A DNA stretch of 64,000 nucleotides from Zhongshania aliphaticivorans (GCF_902705875.1 NZ_CACSIK010000001.1:1834268-1898267), one strand, 5' to 3'; counted from the stretch's first letter, positions 52,937 to 63,601 are shown. Notes: generated by a model not told the origin, from the letters alone. Translations and numbers: made by a program.

Positions 52937-54742
52937 ATGCGTAATTTATTAATTCTTACATCGCTTATTTTCCTTGCGCTCAATAGCATTGGAGCCGCCG
53001 CTCTTCCTAAAGAACTACCCAAAGATCTGGTATGGCAAACAAACAATAGTGACCCCATTTTTGCTGACCCAAATGCAGAACGCGGCGGGCGTTTTAGACA
53101 GTTTGTTACCACCTTTCCGCTAACACTACGCCTTGTTGGGCCGGATTCTAATGGCAGTTTTGCATCCTATATGCGGGCTAATAATCTGAGTTTGGTGGGC
53201 ATCCACCCAAACACTTTAAAACCGATTCCCGAGCTTGCCACCCATTGGGCGTTTGGCAGTGATGGCCATAGTATTTATTTTCGCTTAGACCCCGATGCGC
53301 GCTGGTCTGATGGCAGACCGGTGACCGCCGATGATTATGTTTTTGGCTTAGATTTTATGCGCTCTAAATATATTCTTGCGCCTTGGTATAACAACTACTT
53401 CAGCGAAATTATTACGGCATTGGTCAAATATGATGATCACACCATCGGAATTGAGGGCGCGACACCAAAGCCAGAAGATGAGATGTTATTTGAATACAGC
53501 GTGTCACCCGTACCATCACACTTTCATAAGCTCGATGAAAACTGGGTCCGCGACTATAACTGGCGTATCGAACCAAATACGGGACCCTACCTTATTAGTG
53601 AAATACGCAAAGGTAAGTTCGTTGAATTTACTCGTAAAAAACAGTGGTGGGCTAATGATAAGCGCTACTTTAAATATCGATATAACCCTGACCATATCCG
53701 CGTTAAGCTCATTCGCGACTTAAATATTGCCTACCAATATTTCCGGAAAGGAGAACTGGATACCTTTCCCTTATTAATGCCCCGTTTTTGGCATAAAAAA
53801 GCCCAAGGTGAAATTTATGAAAAGGGCTATGTCGGTAAAATCAAATTTTACAACGATGTTCCCCAGCCTATTAGCGGCCTATTCCTTAATGAAGATGCTG
53901 CACCCTTAAACGACAAAAATGTACGCTACGCGATAGCCCACGCCCTGCATGTCGATAAAGTCATCAATACCGTATTACATGGTGATTATGAACGTTTACA
54001 AACCGCTCACGATGGTTATGGCGATTACACCAATACCACGATTCGGGCTCGAGAGTTTGATTTAAAAAAAGCGGATGATTATCTAAATAAAGCAGGTTGG
54101 AGTGAACGCGGTAGCGATGGTATTCGGGTAAAAGACGGCACTGCGCTCAGCATTCGAATCACCTACTACAATAGTGGTCACAATGACCGATTGGTTATTT
54201 TGGCTCAAGAGGCCCGCAAGGCAGGTATCGACTTTCAGTTACAATTATTAGACGCCTCCGCTGCCTTCAAACAAATTATGGAAAACAAACATCAGGCAGC
54301 TTGGATGGGCTGGAGTGGCGGCGGGCTATCGCCTCGCTATTGGGAGTTCTACCATTCTGATAACGCTCACAAAGCGCAAACAAACAATGTTACCAATACG
54401 GATAATAAAGACTTAGACAGTAAAATCATGGCGTACCGGACGGCGACTGAAAAAGACACCAGAATAAAGCTTGCTCACGAACTGGAACAAATGGTTCACG
54501 ACCAAGGATCATTTATTCCTACGTTTAAAGTCCCCTATACCCGAGAAGCATTTTGGCGATGGATAAAACTTCCCGCCAACTACGGCACAAGAACCAGTGA
54601 TTCATTATTTGACCCACTGGGTGGCAGTGGCGGCCTATTCTGGATCGACAACAAGCTACAGCAGACAACCTTAGATGCAAAATCAGATAACAAAGCGCTA
54701 CCAAAACTCATGATTCTTGATGAAACATGGGGCACGCCATGA
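52937..54742 (+). CDS. yejA: YejA-like periplasmic oligopeptide-binding protein
   Basis: This 601-residue solute-binding protein (SBP family 5) has a signal peptide (1-~22) and the long YejA layout. Conserved segments include TLKPIPELATHWAFGSDG and FRLDPDARWSDGRPVTADDYVFG. It would supply peptides (or microcin C-like compounds) to YejBE. In E. coli yejA precedes yejB; here it follows yejE. Its end overlaps the first ATPase gene (ATGA at 54739-54742). Confidence 0.93.
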   Translation: MRNLLILTSLIFLALNSIGAAALPKELPKDLVWQTNNSDPIFADPNAERGGRFRQFVTTFPLTLRLVGPDSNGSFASYMRANNLSLVGIHPNTLKPIPELATHWAFGSDGHSIYFRLDPDARWSDGRPVTADDYVFGLDFMRSKYILAPWYNNYFSEIITALVKYDDHTIGIEGATPKPEDEMLFEYSVSPVPSHFHKLDENWVRDYNWRIEPNTGPYLISEIRKGKFVEFTRKKQWWANDKRYFKYRYNPDHIRVKLIRDLNIAYQYFRKGELDTFPLLMPRFWHKKAQGEIYEKGYVGKIKFYNDVPQPISGLFLNEDAAPLNDKNVRYAIAHALHVDKVINTVLHGDYERLQTAHDGYGDYTNTTIRAREFDLKKADDYLNKAGWSERGSDGIRVKDGTALSIRITYYNSGHNDRLVILAQEARKAGIDFQLQLLDASAAFKQIMENKHQAAWMGWSGGGLSPRYWEFYHSDNAHKAQTNNVTNTDNKDLDSKIMAYRTATEKDTRIKLAHELEQMVHDQGSFIPTFKVPYTREAFWRWIKLPANYGTRTSDSLFDPLGGSGGLFWIDNKLQQTTLDAKSDNKALPKLMILDETWGTP

Positions 54743-55725
54743 GTTTACTGTCAGTTCAAAACTTATCTGTATCCATATGTGGCGATGACGGCGTTCCTCG
54801 TGAACTCGTCAATTCGGTGTCATTTGATATTCAGGCCGGCCAGACTCTGGGTTTAGTGGGTGAGTCTGGTTGTGGGAAAAGTCTAACCGCCATGGCAGTT
54901 TTAGATTTACTACCAAAGCCACAGGCGATGATAAGTAAAGGTGCAGTGCGATTTAAAGAAGAAGATTTACGTACCGTCTCTGGCAGTCGTTTAAGGCAAA
55001 TACGCGGGAAAAATATTGCCGTTATTTTCCAAGATCCGATGACGGCCTTAAATCCGGTACAGACCGTTGCGCAACAAATTATTGAAGTTTTACGAATTCA
55101 TTTCCCTAAACAATCTCGAATCAATCACCATGACCGCGCCCTCACATTGCTAAAAGAGGTTGGCATTCCTGCCCCAGAAGAGCGTCTAGCGGCCTACCCA
55201 CATCAGCTTTCCGGCGGTATGCGCCAACGCGTTATGATTGCAATGGCACTGGCCTGTGAGCCTGATTTGCTTATTGCAGATGAACCCACAACCGCTTTAG
55301 ATGTGACGATTCAAGCGCAAATCGTCAGATTATTGAAAAAATTGCAGAAAAAAAATGGCATGGCAATGCTATTTATAACTCATGACCTCGCCCTAGTATC
55401 CCAAGTAAGCGACCATATTGCGGTGATGTACGCGGGAAAAATTTCCGAATATGGATCAGCGCAACAAGTTTTCAGCCAACCTGGTCACCCATACACAAAA
55501 AGTTTGATGGCGGCTTTGCCTAGCGCAAGCCATCTACCAAAATCACCGCTCTTTGCATTAGAGGGGCAAGTACCTGCGATAGAAGCTATGCCACCAGGGT
55601 GCCGGTTTGCCAATCGCTGCCATCATGTTGTGGACATTTGTCACACCGTGGCCCCCTCGCAAGAGAAGACAATAAATGGGACATTGGTCTCCTGCCACCG
55701 CTGGAAAGAACTCATCAATGACTGA
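54739..55725 (+). CDS. ABC ATPase (first half of YejF)
   Basis: This 328-residue ATPase starts at ATG 54739 (overlapping yejA). Walker [16 protein letters not shown] signature [15 protein letters not shown], Walker [13 protein letters not shown] and the H-loop TH are intact. An OppD/F-type C-terminal domain with the Cys-rich segment [15 protein letters not shown] follows. It corresponds to the N-terminal half of E. coli YejF. Confidence 0.9.
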   Translation: MSLLSVQNLSVSICGDDGVPRELVNSVSFDIQAGQTLGLVGESGCGKSLTAMAVLDLLPKPQAMISKGAVRFKEEDLRTVSGSRLRQIRGKNIAVIFQDPMTALNPVQTVAQQIIEVLRIHFPKQSRINHHDRALTLLKEVGIPAPEERLAAYPHQLSGGMRQRVMIAMALACEPDLLIADEPTTALDVTIQAQIVRLLKKLQKKNGMAMLFITHDLALVSQVSDHIAVMYAGKISEYGSAQQVFSQPGHPYTKSLMAALPSASHLPKSPLFALEGQVPAIEAMPPGCRFANRCHHVVDICHTVAPSQEKTINGTLVSCHRWKELIND

Positions 55726-56704
55726 CCCAGTGCTTAAAGTAGAAAACTTACAACTCCACTTTACCCAAAATAGAGGGATATTTAGTCGTCATCACTCTAC
55801 GGTCAGGGCGGTAGATGATATTAGCTTTCAGCTACACGCCGGCGAAACGCTTGGCCTAGTCGGTGAATCTGGCTGCGGAAAAAGTAGCTTAGGCAAGGCC
55901 CTATTGAATTTACATCGACCCACTTCAGGTAAGGTGATTTTTCAAGGTTGCGATATTGCAGGACTTTCAGACCGTGCTATGCGTCAATATCGGCGATCAC
56001 TACAAATGATATTTCAAGACCCTTTTGAGTCTTTAAATAACCGCCATACCGTTGCCGCCATACTAGAGGAGCCGCTACTTATTCATAAAGTGGGCGATCG
56101 CAATAGTCGGCGGCATAAAGTGGCCACATTACTTGATTTAGTGGGGCTTCCAAGCACAGCTGCAAGCAAGTACCCCCACGAGTTCTCTGGTGGGCAACGC
56201 CAAAGAATTGGTATTGCCAGAGCTATAGCGTTAAACCCTCAAGTGTTAATCTGTGATGAGGCTGTTTCTGCGCTAGATGTTTCGGTACAAGCGCAAATCT
56301 TAAACTTACTGCTTGAGATCCAAAACGAACTCAATTTAAGCATGCTGTTCATATCACATGACCTTGGTGTTGTGAGGCATATGAGTGACAGTATTGCCGT
56401 TATGTATCTGGGACAGATCGTTGAAATTGGCAAAGCCGACCAAGTTTACCATCAACCTCGTCACCCCTATACTCAAGGGCTATTAGCCGCCATTCCGAAA
56501 ATTGGCAGTCTTGCTGAAGAGTCCAGCCACATTGGTGGAGATATTCCTTCACCACTAGCTCCCCCTTCCGGCTGCCGCTTCCACACCCGTTGTGCCTTTG
56601 CACAAACAGACTGTGGTAAAACGCAACCCAGTTTGCGCGCAGACAGTGATAAACATTCCACCGCCTGCCATTATTGGGAAAATCTCCAGTTAAAAGAAAT
56701 CTAA
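55718..56704 (+). CDS. ABC ATPase (second half of YejF)
   Basis: This 328-residue ATPase starts at ATG 55718 (eight-base overlap with the first). Walker [15 protein letters not shown], signature FSGGQRQRIGIARAI and Walker B VLICDEAVSALD are intact, with an OppF-type Cys-rich tail (CRFHTRCAFAQTDC). It is the homologue of the C-terminal half of YejF. In this organism the two halves are separate proteins that must form a heterodimer. Confidence 0.9.
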   Translation: MTDPVLKVENLQLHFTQNRGIFSRHHSTVRAVDDISFQLHAGETLGLVGESGCGKSSLGKALLNLHRPTSGKVIFQGCDIAGLSDRAMRQYRRSLQMIFQDPFESLNNRHTVAAILEEPLLIHKVGDRNSRRHKVATLLDLVGLPSTAASKYPHEFSGGQRQRIGIARAIALNPQVLICDEAVSALDVSVQAQILNLLLEIQNELNLSMLFISHDLGVVRHMSDSIAVMYLGQIVEIGKADQVYHQPRHPYTQGLLAAIPKIGSLAEESSHIGGDIPSPLAPPSGCRFHTRCAFAQTDCGKTQPSLRADSDKHSTACHYWENLQLKEI

Positions 56705-56859
56705 GCAATGGCACCCTATATAGCTCCCACTTTAATTAAGATGAGGCTGTCATCCATTTTATCGGCAATAAGGAGTAAACTCCCCTACTAGCATCTTGGC
56801 GGCTTCAAATATGAAGTGACGACCAAGGAAATGCCGGTAATTTATCGTTAAGGTTTAAT

Positions 56860-57957
56860 GTGCGTAATATTCACCCATCACATAGAGACCGTGTTCCTCT
56901 TAAATATGCACGCAATATACTTCTGGTGGCAGAAGCCCAAGGCTATGACTGCGAGGAGCTACTGCGCACACTCGACTTACCCGTTAACCCCCTAGCTCCT
57001 GGTGTAGATTTAGATGGGCTAATTGGCGCTCACCATTACAGCCAAATTTATCGACGCGTAATGTGGCTGCTCCAAGATGAATCCTTTGGTTTAGGCTTGG
57101 ATCAACGCACACCTGCTGGCAGCTTTCGCATGCTCTGCTTGTTCATTATTCACTGTGAAACATTGGAGCAAGCGCTGGAACGGGCAGCCGAATTTATCAA
57201 TTTTTGTCGCTCCCTCACGGCAACGTCCCATAATGATCGTTTTCCTATTCAGCGCCTAGGTAATGGCACGGCGCTTTATCGCTTCCCAGACAACGCCGAT
57301 TTAGTAACAGCCAATGATATAAACACTACCAGTACCACGGTTGCGCATACCATGGCGATATGGCGTCGCTTTTGTCATTGGTTGATAGGTAAACCGCTGG
57401 ATGTAATTGCCATCCATCTTCAAGCTGACGTGCCGGAAAGAACGGATTACTTTACGGATTTATTTGCTTGTGAAGTCCAGTTTGGCTGTGAAGAAAATGC
57501 ATTTGTGCTTGCCGAGTTCTGTCTAGATTGCCCTTTAATCCACACGGAAGAATCGCTGCAAAAATTTCTTCGCAATGCCCCCTTCCATTTGTTGGTTTCA
57601 CAAGACGATGATGATAGCTCGCTGCTATCTCAAATGAAGCGAATAGTCGGCCCTGATTTAAGCCATGAGTTTCCCAGTGTCGTTGTTATGGCAGAGCACC
57701 TCAATATGTCAGTTCGCACACTTCGTCGGCGCTTAAATGAATTAGACACGACCTACCAACAATTTAAAGATGAACTCCGTCAAGAACATGCCACACGCTG
57801 GTTAAACCAGCCTGAATTAAAAATAAATGCGGTGTCAGCGCTACTAGGTTTTGACGAGCCAAGCGCCTTCCATCGCTCTTTTAAGAAATGGACCGGGATG
57901 ACCCCCGGTGAATACCGTGCCAGCCGACAACCGAATATAATGATCAATAAAGCCTAA
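56860..57957 (+). CDS. AraC-family regulator with PF12625-type N-terminal domain
   Basis: This 365-residue regulator (GTG start 56860, AAGG upstream) has the arabinose-binding-like N-terminal domain known from fatty-acid and phenolic-responsive regulators (YARNILLVAEAQGYDCEELL and GSFRMLCLFIIHCETLEQALERA). The C-terminal AraC helix-turn-helix includes AEHLNMSVRTLRRRLNE and ALLGFDEPSAFHRSFKKWTGMTP. It is followed by a tyrosine-phosphatase gene, which may be a target. The ligand is unknown. Confidence 0.9.
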   Translation: MRNIHPSHRDRVPLKYARNILLVAEAQGYDCEELLRTLDLPVNPLAPGVDLDGLIGAHHYSQIYRRVMWLLQDESFGLGLDQRTPAGSFRMLCLFIIHCETLEQALERAAEFINFCRSLTATSHNDRFPIQRLGNGTALYRFPDNADLVTANDINTTSTTVAHTMAIWRRFCHWLIGKPLDVIAIHLQADVPERTDYFTDLFACEVQFGCEENAFVLAEFCLDCPLIHTEESLQKFLRNAPFHLLVSQDDDDSSLLSQMKRIVGPDLSHEFPSVVVMAEHLNMSVRTLRRRLNELDTTYQQFKDELRQEHATRWLNQPELKINAVSALLGFDEPSAFHRSFKKWTGMTPGEYRASRQPNIMINKA

Positions 57958-57997
57958 AAACAATCTCTATTTAACAGTAGATACTGTATCTAATTAT

Positions 57998-58891
57998 ATG
58001 AATGCTATAGATTTAATAAATTCCATCCCCTCGCTAAAGCCAGACTCAATACCGGCTGCCAGTCGAGTTATTCCTGCATCATTACCAGCCGCTCAGCGTG
58101 AATTAGCACGTAAACTGCACTTTGATGGTATGCATAATTTTAGGGATATTGGTGGCTATCAAACGCATGATAACCGGCAAGTTAGGTGGGGAATGGTTTA
58201 TCGCGCCGATAAGTTCTCATCACTTTCGGAAGAGGATAAAACCTTCATTCAGAACTTAGGCATAGCCCAAATAAGTGACTTTCGCTCAACAGAAGAATGC
58301 CGTGATTCACCGCACAACCTACCCCAACAAGTCGGCATTAGAGTTAATTCACTGCCTATTGCTGTTGATGCGGCTCAAATTGAGCGAATCACCGCCCGCC
58401 TCCAACAAGAGAATGCAACTGCAGACGATATTGCGCATTTTCTGATTGAAGCAAACCGGGAGATGATTGAGCGTTTTACGCCTGTTTATAAGCAGTGGTT
58501 ACAAACACTGTTAAACGAGAATAATTACCCTCACGCATTTCACTGTACCGCGGGTAAAGACCGAACCGGACTTGCCGCAGCCTTGCTCATGCAGATTTTA
58601 GGTGTACGGCAAGAGGCCATTTTACAAGACTATTTGGCAACTAATACCTACACCGCTGAGCGGGTAAATCACATTGTGCATTTCATTCATGAACAAACAA
58701 TGCACCAAGTTAATAAAGAGGTCATTCGCACTTTATTTACCGTGCAAGCTCATTACTTGGGAGAGGCTTTTACAGCGATTGACGAAGAATATGGGAATCT
58801 TGAGAATTATATTGAGGTTGCCTTAGGCATTGGTCAAATCGAACGCCTGCATTTACAGGCACTACTTCTAGAACCTCTGAGTCAGTTCTAA
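57998..58891 (+). CDS. Tyrosine-protein phosphatase (PF13350 type)
   Basis: This 297-residue enzyme has the Cys-x5-Arg signature HCTAGKDRTG (~182-191) and the N-terminal N-FRDIGGYQTHDNR region typical of PF13350 phosphatases. It resembles phosphatases for phosphotyrosine and phosphoinositides. It is directly followed by rlmG without a gap. Physiological substrate is unknown. Confidence 0.9.
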   Translation: MNAIDLINSIPSLKPDSIPAASRVIPASLPAAQRELARKLHFDGMHNFRDIGGYQTHDNRQVRWGMVYRADKFSSLSEEDKTFIQNLGIAQISDFRSTEECRDSPHNLPQQVGIRVNSLPIAVDAAQIERITARLQQENATADDIAHFLIEANREMIERFTPVYKQWLQTLLNENNYPHAFHCTAGKDRTGLAAALLMQILGVRQEAILQDYLATNTYTAERVNHIVHFIHEQTMHQVNKEVIRTLFTVQAHYLGEAFTAIDEEYGNLENYIEVALGIGQIERLHLQALLLEPLSQF

Positions 58892-60058
58892 ATGCCAGAC
58901 ACCGCATTATACAAAAGCCCTTATGGTGAATTATTGCTTAGTCGACGCCCTCACCGCCGGCGTGAAACTCTGCAAGCCTGGGACGCGGCAGATGACTATA
59001 TATTGCAGCAGTTAAGCGAATTAAAACTCGCCCCAGATTGCCGCTTACTAATCGTCAATGACGCCCAAGGGAGCTTGAGCACAGCTTTATCGAGTTACGA
59101 CTGCAGCCTGTGGGCCGACTCAGCCATAAGCCAATTATCTGCTATTGAAAACTGCGCCAGAAATAAGCGTCCGTCACCGTCGTTTATACCGTCGACACGG
59201 ATCCCAAAGGGTAGATTTGATTATATATTGTATAAACTACCCAAAAGCCGTTCGTTATTAAGATATCAACTACAGTGCATTTCCACACTGATAGTACACC
59301 CAGAACAATTCATTGGCGCTGCAATGGCGCGCCATATAGATCACCATGTCGTTGAGGAGTTTTCAAAACATCTCGCCACTGCTAAACCCAGTTTAGCCCG
59401 TAAAAAGGCCCGATTAATACAATTACAAACACCACCCAAAACAATTAATGTCACAGATGACACCCACGTTATTATACTGCCTGAGCTTAATCTCACCTTG
59501 AGCAATCGAGCTAACGTTTTCTCGCGTGACAAATTAGATCGCGGCAGTCGCTTAATGCTCCGCGGCATAGACAAACTCGCAACGCCACCGAGCAATATTG
59601 CAGATTTAGCCTGCGGTAATGGTTTATTAGGGCTTTATGCCGCCAGAAAATGGGCCAACGCGGACATCCATTTTTTTGACGACTCTTTCATGGCGATAGA
59701 TTCTGCGCAAACAAATTTATCTGCCAACGCAATACCCCCCCCTTCTGAAACATCCCGAGTTTGTAGTTTTAGTGCTGACGATTGCCTGTCTAATTACCAA
59801 GGCGATAATTTTGACCTTATTTTATGCAACCCGCCTTTTCACCAAGATCATCACGTTGGCGATCATATTGCTCAAACAATGTTTCGTGATAGCGTAAAGC
59901 ATTTAGCGCCACATGGTCGTTTATGCGTGGTTGGTAATCGTCACCTTGGCTACCATGTGACACTTAAAAAACTATTTGGCCATTGCGAGGTTATTGAATC
60001 TGACGCTAAATTTGTGGTTTTGTTAGCTCAGCGCTCACACCCCCATCAAAACGGATGA
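58892..60058 (+). CDS. rlmG: 23S rRNA (guanine-1835-N2)-methyltransferase RlmG
   Basis: This 388-residue methyltransferase modifies G1835 of 23S rRNA. It shares the two-domain pattern of E. coli RlmG: LQAWDAADDYILQQL, KKARLIQL, NHANVFSR-like NRANVFSRDKLDRGSR, the SAM loop IADLACGNGLLGL and the catalytic CNPPFHQDHHVGD. It follows the phosphatase gene with no spacing. Confidence 0.95.
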   Translation: MPDTALYKSPYGELLLSRRPHRRRETLQAWDAADDYILQQLSELKLAPDCRLLIVNDAQGSLSTALSSYDCSLWADSAISQLSAIENCARNKRPSPSFIPSTRIPKGRFDYILYKLPKSRSLLRYQLQCISTLIVHPEQFIGAAMARHIDHHVVEEFSKHLATAKPSLARKKARLIQLQTPPKTINVTDDTHVIILPELNLTLSNRANVFSRDKLDRGSRLMLRGIDKLATPPSNIADLACGNGLLGLYAARKWANADIHFFDDSFMAIDSAQTNLSANAIPPPSETSRVCSFSADDCLSNYQGDNFDLILCNPPFHQDHHVGDHIAQTMFRDSVKHLAPHGRLCVVGNRHLGYHVTLKKLFGHCEVIESDAKFVVLLAQRSHPHQNG

Positions 60059-60122
60059 TGTCGAACCGTAAATTGAGTGCTACTTTAATCACCACTTTGT
60101 AAAATGAGTAGCATGCACCGTA

Positions 60123-60617
60123 ATGTCAATTCATGTCGTTTTTGTCTGCCTGGGCAATATTTGTCGATCTCCTGCCGCACAGGGAGCATTTCGATCTTTA
60201 CTACAGAAAGCTGAGCTTAACGCTGAAATCACCGTGGACTCCTGTGGAACTGCCGCCTTCAATATTGGCAAGCCACCCGACCCACGATCTATCGACGCAG
60301 CAGCTCGTCGCGGCTACAACATTAGTAATCAGGTAGCTCGACAGATAAACGATGACGACTATGAGCGTGCAGATTATGTGGTTGCAATGGACCGAATGAA
60401 CTTAACTAACATTAACGCTTGGGCACCAGCGGGCTACTCTGGCGAACTAAAGCTGCTATTGGAGTACTGCCAGCACGCAGGTAACAGTCAAATCCCAGAC
60501 CCTTATTATAGTGACGACAAGGTATTTGACGACCTTATCCTACAAATTGAAACAGCGACACAAGGACTCTTAAACTATATTTGCGATAAGCATGAGCTAA
60601 AACCTTCGCTTAAATAA
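60123..60617 (+). CDS. Low-molecular-weight protein tyrosine phosphatase
   Basis: This 164-residue phosphatase has the P-loop VCLGNICRSP (Cys-x5-Arg) and the general acid Asp in IPDPYYSDD. It is the common LMW-PTP fold. It may act on phosphotyrosine kinases of polysaccharide export, but none are near. A typical single gene. Confidence 0.95.
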   Translation: MSIHVVFVCLGNICRSPAAQGAFRSLLQKAELNAEITVDSCGTAAFNIGKPPDPRSIDAAARRGYNISNQVARQINDDDYERADYVVAMDRMNLTNINAWAPAGYSGELKLLLEYCQHAGNSQIPDPYYSDDKVFDDLILQIETATQGLLNYICDKHELKPSLK

Positions 60618-60723
60618 AGCCATCATTACAATAATATCCAAGCTTGCAAAACGAGACTATTGCTAGTGAGTTTGCTGTGCTTACAATGCATGATAGCCTG
60701 AATAATTAGGAGTAATTAGACTG

Positions 60724-62046
60724 TTAGGCTGTGCGATTAAGAAAAATTGCGCTTTCCAAATGTCGGGTATGTGGAAACATATCCGCTAATACCGCATCAA
60801 CAAGTTGGTATCCTCCTTCACGCAAAATCAACAAGTCACGACGTAAGGTTCCAGGGTCACAAGACACATAAACAATCTGCTTCACCGTTTTTGTGACAGC
60901 GAACTGCTCGCATAAGGTTTTTGCGCCAGCTCTGGGCGGGTCTAGAATCACCTTTTCGCAACCAGAGGGGATGGTGATAGCCGCAGCATCAAAAAGATCG
61001 GCACAAGCGTACTCAATGTTGAGGCCAGCCGCCTCAGCCTGCCGCTGAGCACTCGCAATCATCTGCTCACCGGCATCAAACCCACAGACCTTTGCCCCCG
61101 TTTCCGCTATGGCCAAACTAAAGTTTCCAAGGCCACAAAAATAATCCACAATCCTTTCACCTGCCTGTGGTGTCATCCACTGTAAGCAGCGTGACAATAT
61201 CTGTCGATTAACCTCTGTGTTAACTTGGGTAAAATCGCCTGGCTGATACTGCAAGTATTGCGAGCCCAGCGTTTGATATACCAGCGCAGCATTTTCTCCG
61301 CTCCACTCTGGGCCCTTGCTACCAACAACACTATGTAAAAAAGTGGGGGCAGTCAGCTCTGCAGCTAACTGAGTACTACGGCTTAAATCTACGTATCCCT
61401 CTTTTTGAATCCGCACCCCAACACGACCCGTGCTATCGGCGCTAAATAACAACTCTGCATTTGCCTTTTGGCCAAAAAAACGCTCAATCGCTTCGCGGTT
61501 TTCTGCCAAGGCGGTATTAATTGCGTCCTCTAAAAGCGGACATTGTGCTACTTCTACTACGTCATGACTTGACCTGGCTTTGAACCCTAATCGACCATGA
61601 GAATACGATAACCGCGCTCGATGGCGATATTCGCGCGGCCTGCTCTCAATCACACCGCTAATAACATCATCGCAGGCAGATACACCCAAGGCCTCTGCTA
61701 GCCTTTGGCGCTTATGGGCTAATTGCGCCGGATACGCTAAATGCTGTAACTGGCAACCACCGCACTGCTGATAGATATCACAAATCGCTGAAACACGCTG
61801 AGGGGAAGCGTCAACAACATCTAAAAGTACCGCTTCGTCGAATCGCTTATGGGTTCGTGAGATTTTAGCCACGACGGTTTCTGTCGGTAAGGCATGCTCA
61901 ACAAAAACCACTTTGCCATTATGCCGTGCTACACCTCTAGCATCGTCAGCTAATCGATCGATAACAAGCGTAACAGGCTTAGCACTAGGTTTATTCACCA
62001 CTTTCTTACTTGGCTTAAATGTATTGATGACACGGTGTTTAGCCAT
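60724..62046 (-). CDS. rlmD: 23S rRNA (uracil-1939-C5)-methyltransferase RlmD
   Basis: This 440-residue enzyme starts at ATG 62046, which overlaps the preceding stop (TAATG). The TRAM domain (~25-75) leads to the Fe-S cysteines (CDIYQQCGGCQLQ), the SAM-binding segment VDYFCGLGNFSLAIA and the catalytic motif VSCDPGTLRRDL. This order fits RlmD/RumA. The protein methylates U1939. Confidence 0.95.
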   Translation of the reverse strand: MAKHRVINTFKPSKKVVNKPSAKPVTLVIDRLADDARGVARHNGKVVFVEHALPTETVVAKISRTHKRFDEAVLLDVVDASPQRVSAICDIYQQCGGCQLQHLAYPAQLAHKRQRLAEALGVSACDDVISGVIESRPREYRHRARLSYSHGRLGFKARSSHDVVEVAQCPLLEDAINTALAENREAIERFFGQKANAELLFSADSTGRVGVRIQKEGYVDLSRSTQLAAELTAPTFLHSVVGSKGPEWSGENAALVYQTLGSQYLQYQPGDFTQVNTEVNRQILSRCLQWMTPQAGERIVDYFCGLGNFSLAIAETGAKVCGFDAGEQMIASAQRQAEAAGLNIEYACADLFDAAAITIPSGCEKVILDPPRAGAKTLCEQFAVTKTVKQIVYVSCDPGTLRRDLLILREGGYQLVDAVLADMFPHTRHLESAIFLNRTA

Positions 62047-62363
62047 TATCGAATCGCCTTTATTGGGGTGAATTGGCGATACTGTGCGAGACACTCCTGC
62101 TTACGCTGACGTAATGCTTGCTCCTCTGCTCGCGTATGCACAGTGACCCCTGCTAATTTTCCACATGGCAGCTTGCCAATGAGCTGTTCTTGAGTGTGCT
62201 CAACCCGCATTTCAGGTGACATTTTCACCACGGGTAAATCATTATCTCCCTGTGCAGTAACGTTAGAAGCTAAGCTTGCCTGCAATAAAAAAACAACAGT
62301 AATAAGTAAGCCAAGTCTAGAATGACGAGAAAGAATCCAATCATCTTGGAATTTGGTCAGCAT
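62046..62363 (-). CDS. Small secreted protein upstream of rlmD
   Basis: This 105-residue protein has a membrane/signal segment (~17-37, ending SNVTAQG) and a mature part with two Cys (PCGKLAGV and QECLAQYR). I recognise no family. Its stop codon overlaps the rlmD start (TAATG), so translation is coupled. Confidence 0.65.
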   Translation of the reverse strand: MLTKFQDDWILSRHSRLGLLITVVFLLQASLASNVTAQGDNDLPVVKMSPEMRVEHTQEQLIGKLPCGKLAGVTVHTRAEEQALRQRKQECLAQYRQFTPIKAIR

Positions 62364-62500
62364 AACTCGGTAATATCCCCATAATTTAACGGTATTTTAC
62401 CCTCGTAGGGTCACGCTGGATATTTAATTGCGACACTTTTACGTTAGAATGAACAGCTAAATTGCATTCATATGTAAAGGTATCCGAAACCGGAAGTATT

Positions 62501-63574
62501 ATGTCTAACACTGTAATTGAAAATGTAAACGTTGATGCTCAGGAAATTCTTATCACTCCAGCTGCATTGAAAGCCGCGCTACCCATGAGCGATGCGGCTA
62601 AAGAAGTAATCTCACAAGGTCGTGACACCGTTAGAAACATTTTAGATGGTAAAGACCACCGAATGTTTGTTGTCGTTGGGCCTTGCTCAATTCACGATAT
62701 CGACGCAGCGATGGATTATGCTCGTCGTCTAAAAGCACTGGCCGATGAGCTTAGTGACACCTTGGTGATCATTATGCGGGTTTATTTTGAAAAGCCGCGC
62801 ACCACGGTAGGCTGGAAAGGCTTAATTAACGACCCCTACTTAAATGACACCTTCAAAATAGAAGAAGGCTTACATATTGGCCGCAAGTTACTTTTAGATA
62901 TTAGCGAGCTGGGGCTACCAACATCGACAGAGGCGCTAGATCCTATTTCGCCACAGTATTTACAAGATTGTATTTCGTGGTCTGCAATTGGCGCGCGCAC
63001 CACCGAATCGCAAACTCACCGCGAAATGGCAAGTGGCCTATCTTCTGCTGTTGGCTTTAAAAATGGTACGGATGGTGGCTTAACCGTCGCCCTTAATGCG
63101 ATCGGCTCTGCGGTTAAACCCCACCGTTTTCTTGGTATAAATGGCGACGGACAAGTATCTGTCATCCATACTCGCGGCAATGCCTACACCCACATTGTCT
63201 TACGTGGTGGAAGCACGGGCCCTAATTATGACTCTGTACATATAAAATTGTGCGAGGCCGCATTAGACAAAGCAGGTATACCACTTAACATCATGGTCGA
63301 CACCAGCCACGCTAATTCCAATAAGCAGCCTTCGTTGCAGCCGCTCGTTATTGAAAACGTCACCAACCAAGTGCTTGAGGGCAACACCTCAATCATCGGT
63401 TTAATGGTTGAAAGTCATATCAATGCTGGCAACCAAAGCATACCTGAAGACTTATCCGAATTAGCCTACGGTGTATCGGTTACTGATGGCTGCATTGGCT
63501 GGGAAGAAACTGAAACGGCATTACGCACTATGCGTGATCGTCTAAAGGACATTTTGCCAACTCGCAAGCGCTAG
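62501..63574 (+). CDS. aroG: 3-deoxy-D-arabino-heptulosonate-7-phosphate synthase, AroG type
   Basis: This 357-residue enzyme condenses PEP and erythrose-4-phosphate in the first step of aromatic amino acid synthesis. ATG 62501 is preceded by GGAAG. Family motifs are VVGPCSIHD, RVYFEKPRTTVGWKG, GARTTESQTHRE, GFKNGTDGG and MVDTSHANSNKQ. It is a class I (AroFGH) enzyme. Assignment to the Phe-, Tyr- or Trp-sensitive isoform is not certain. A strong terminator follows. Confidence 0.95.
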   Translation: MSNTVIENVNVDAQEILITPAALKAALPMSDAAKEVISQGRDTVRNILDGKDHRMFVVVGPCSIHDIDAAMDYARRLKALADELSDTLVIIMRVYFEKPRTTVGWKGLINDPYLNDTFKIEEGLHIGRKLLLDISELGLPTSTEALDPISPQYLQDCISWSAIGARTTESQTHREMASGLSSAVGFKNGTDGGLTVALNAIGSAVKPHRFLGINGDGQVSVIHTRGNAYTHIVLRGGSTGPNYDSVHIKLCEAALDKAGIPLNIMVDTSHANSNKQPSLQPLVIENVTNQVLEGNTSIIGLMVESHINAGNQSIPEDLSELAYGVSVTDGCIGWEETETALRTMRDRLKDILPTRKR

Positions 63575-63601
63575 CAGTTCAGATCTTTACGCTTGATAAA
63601 C

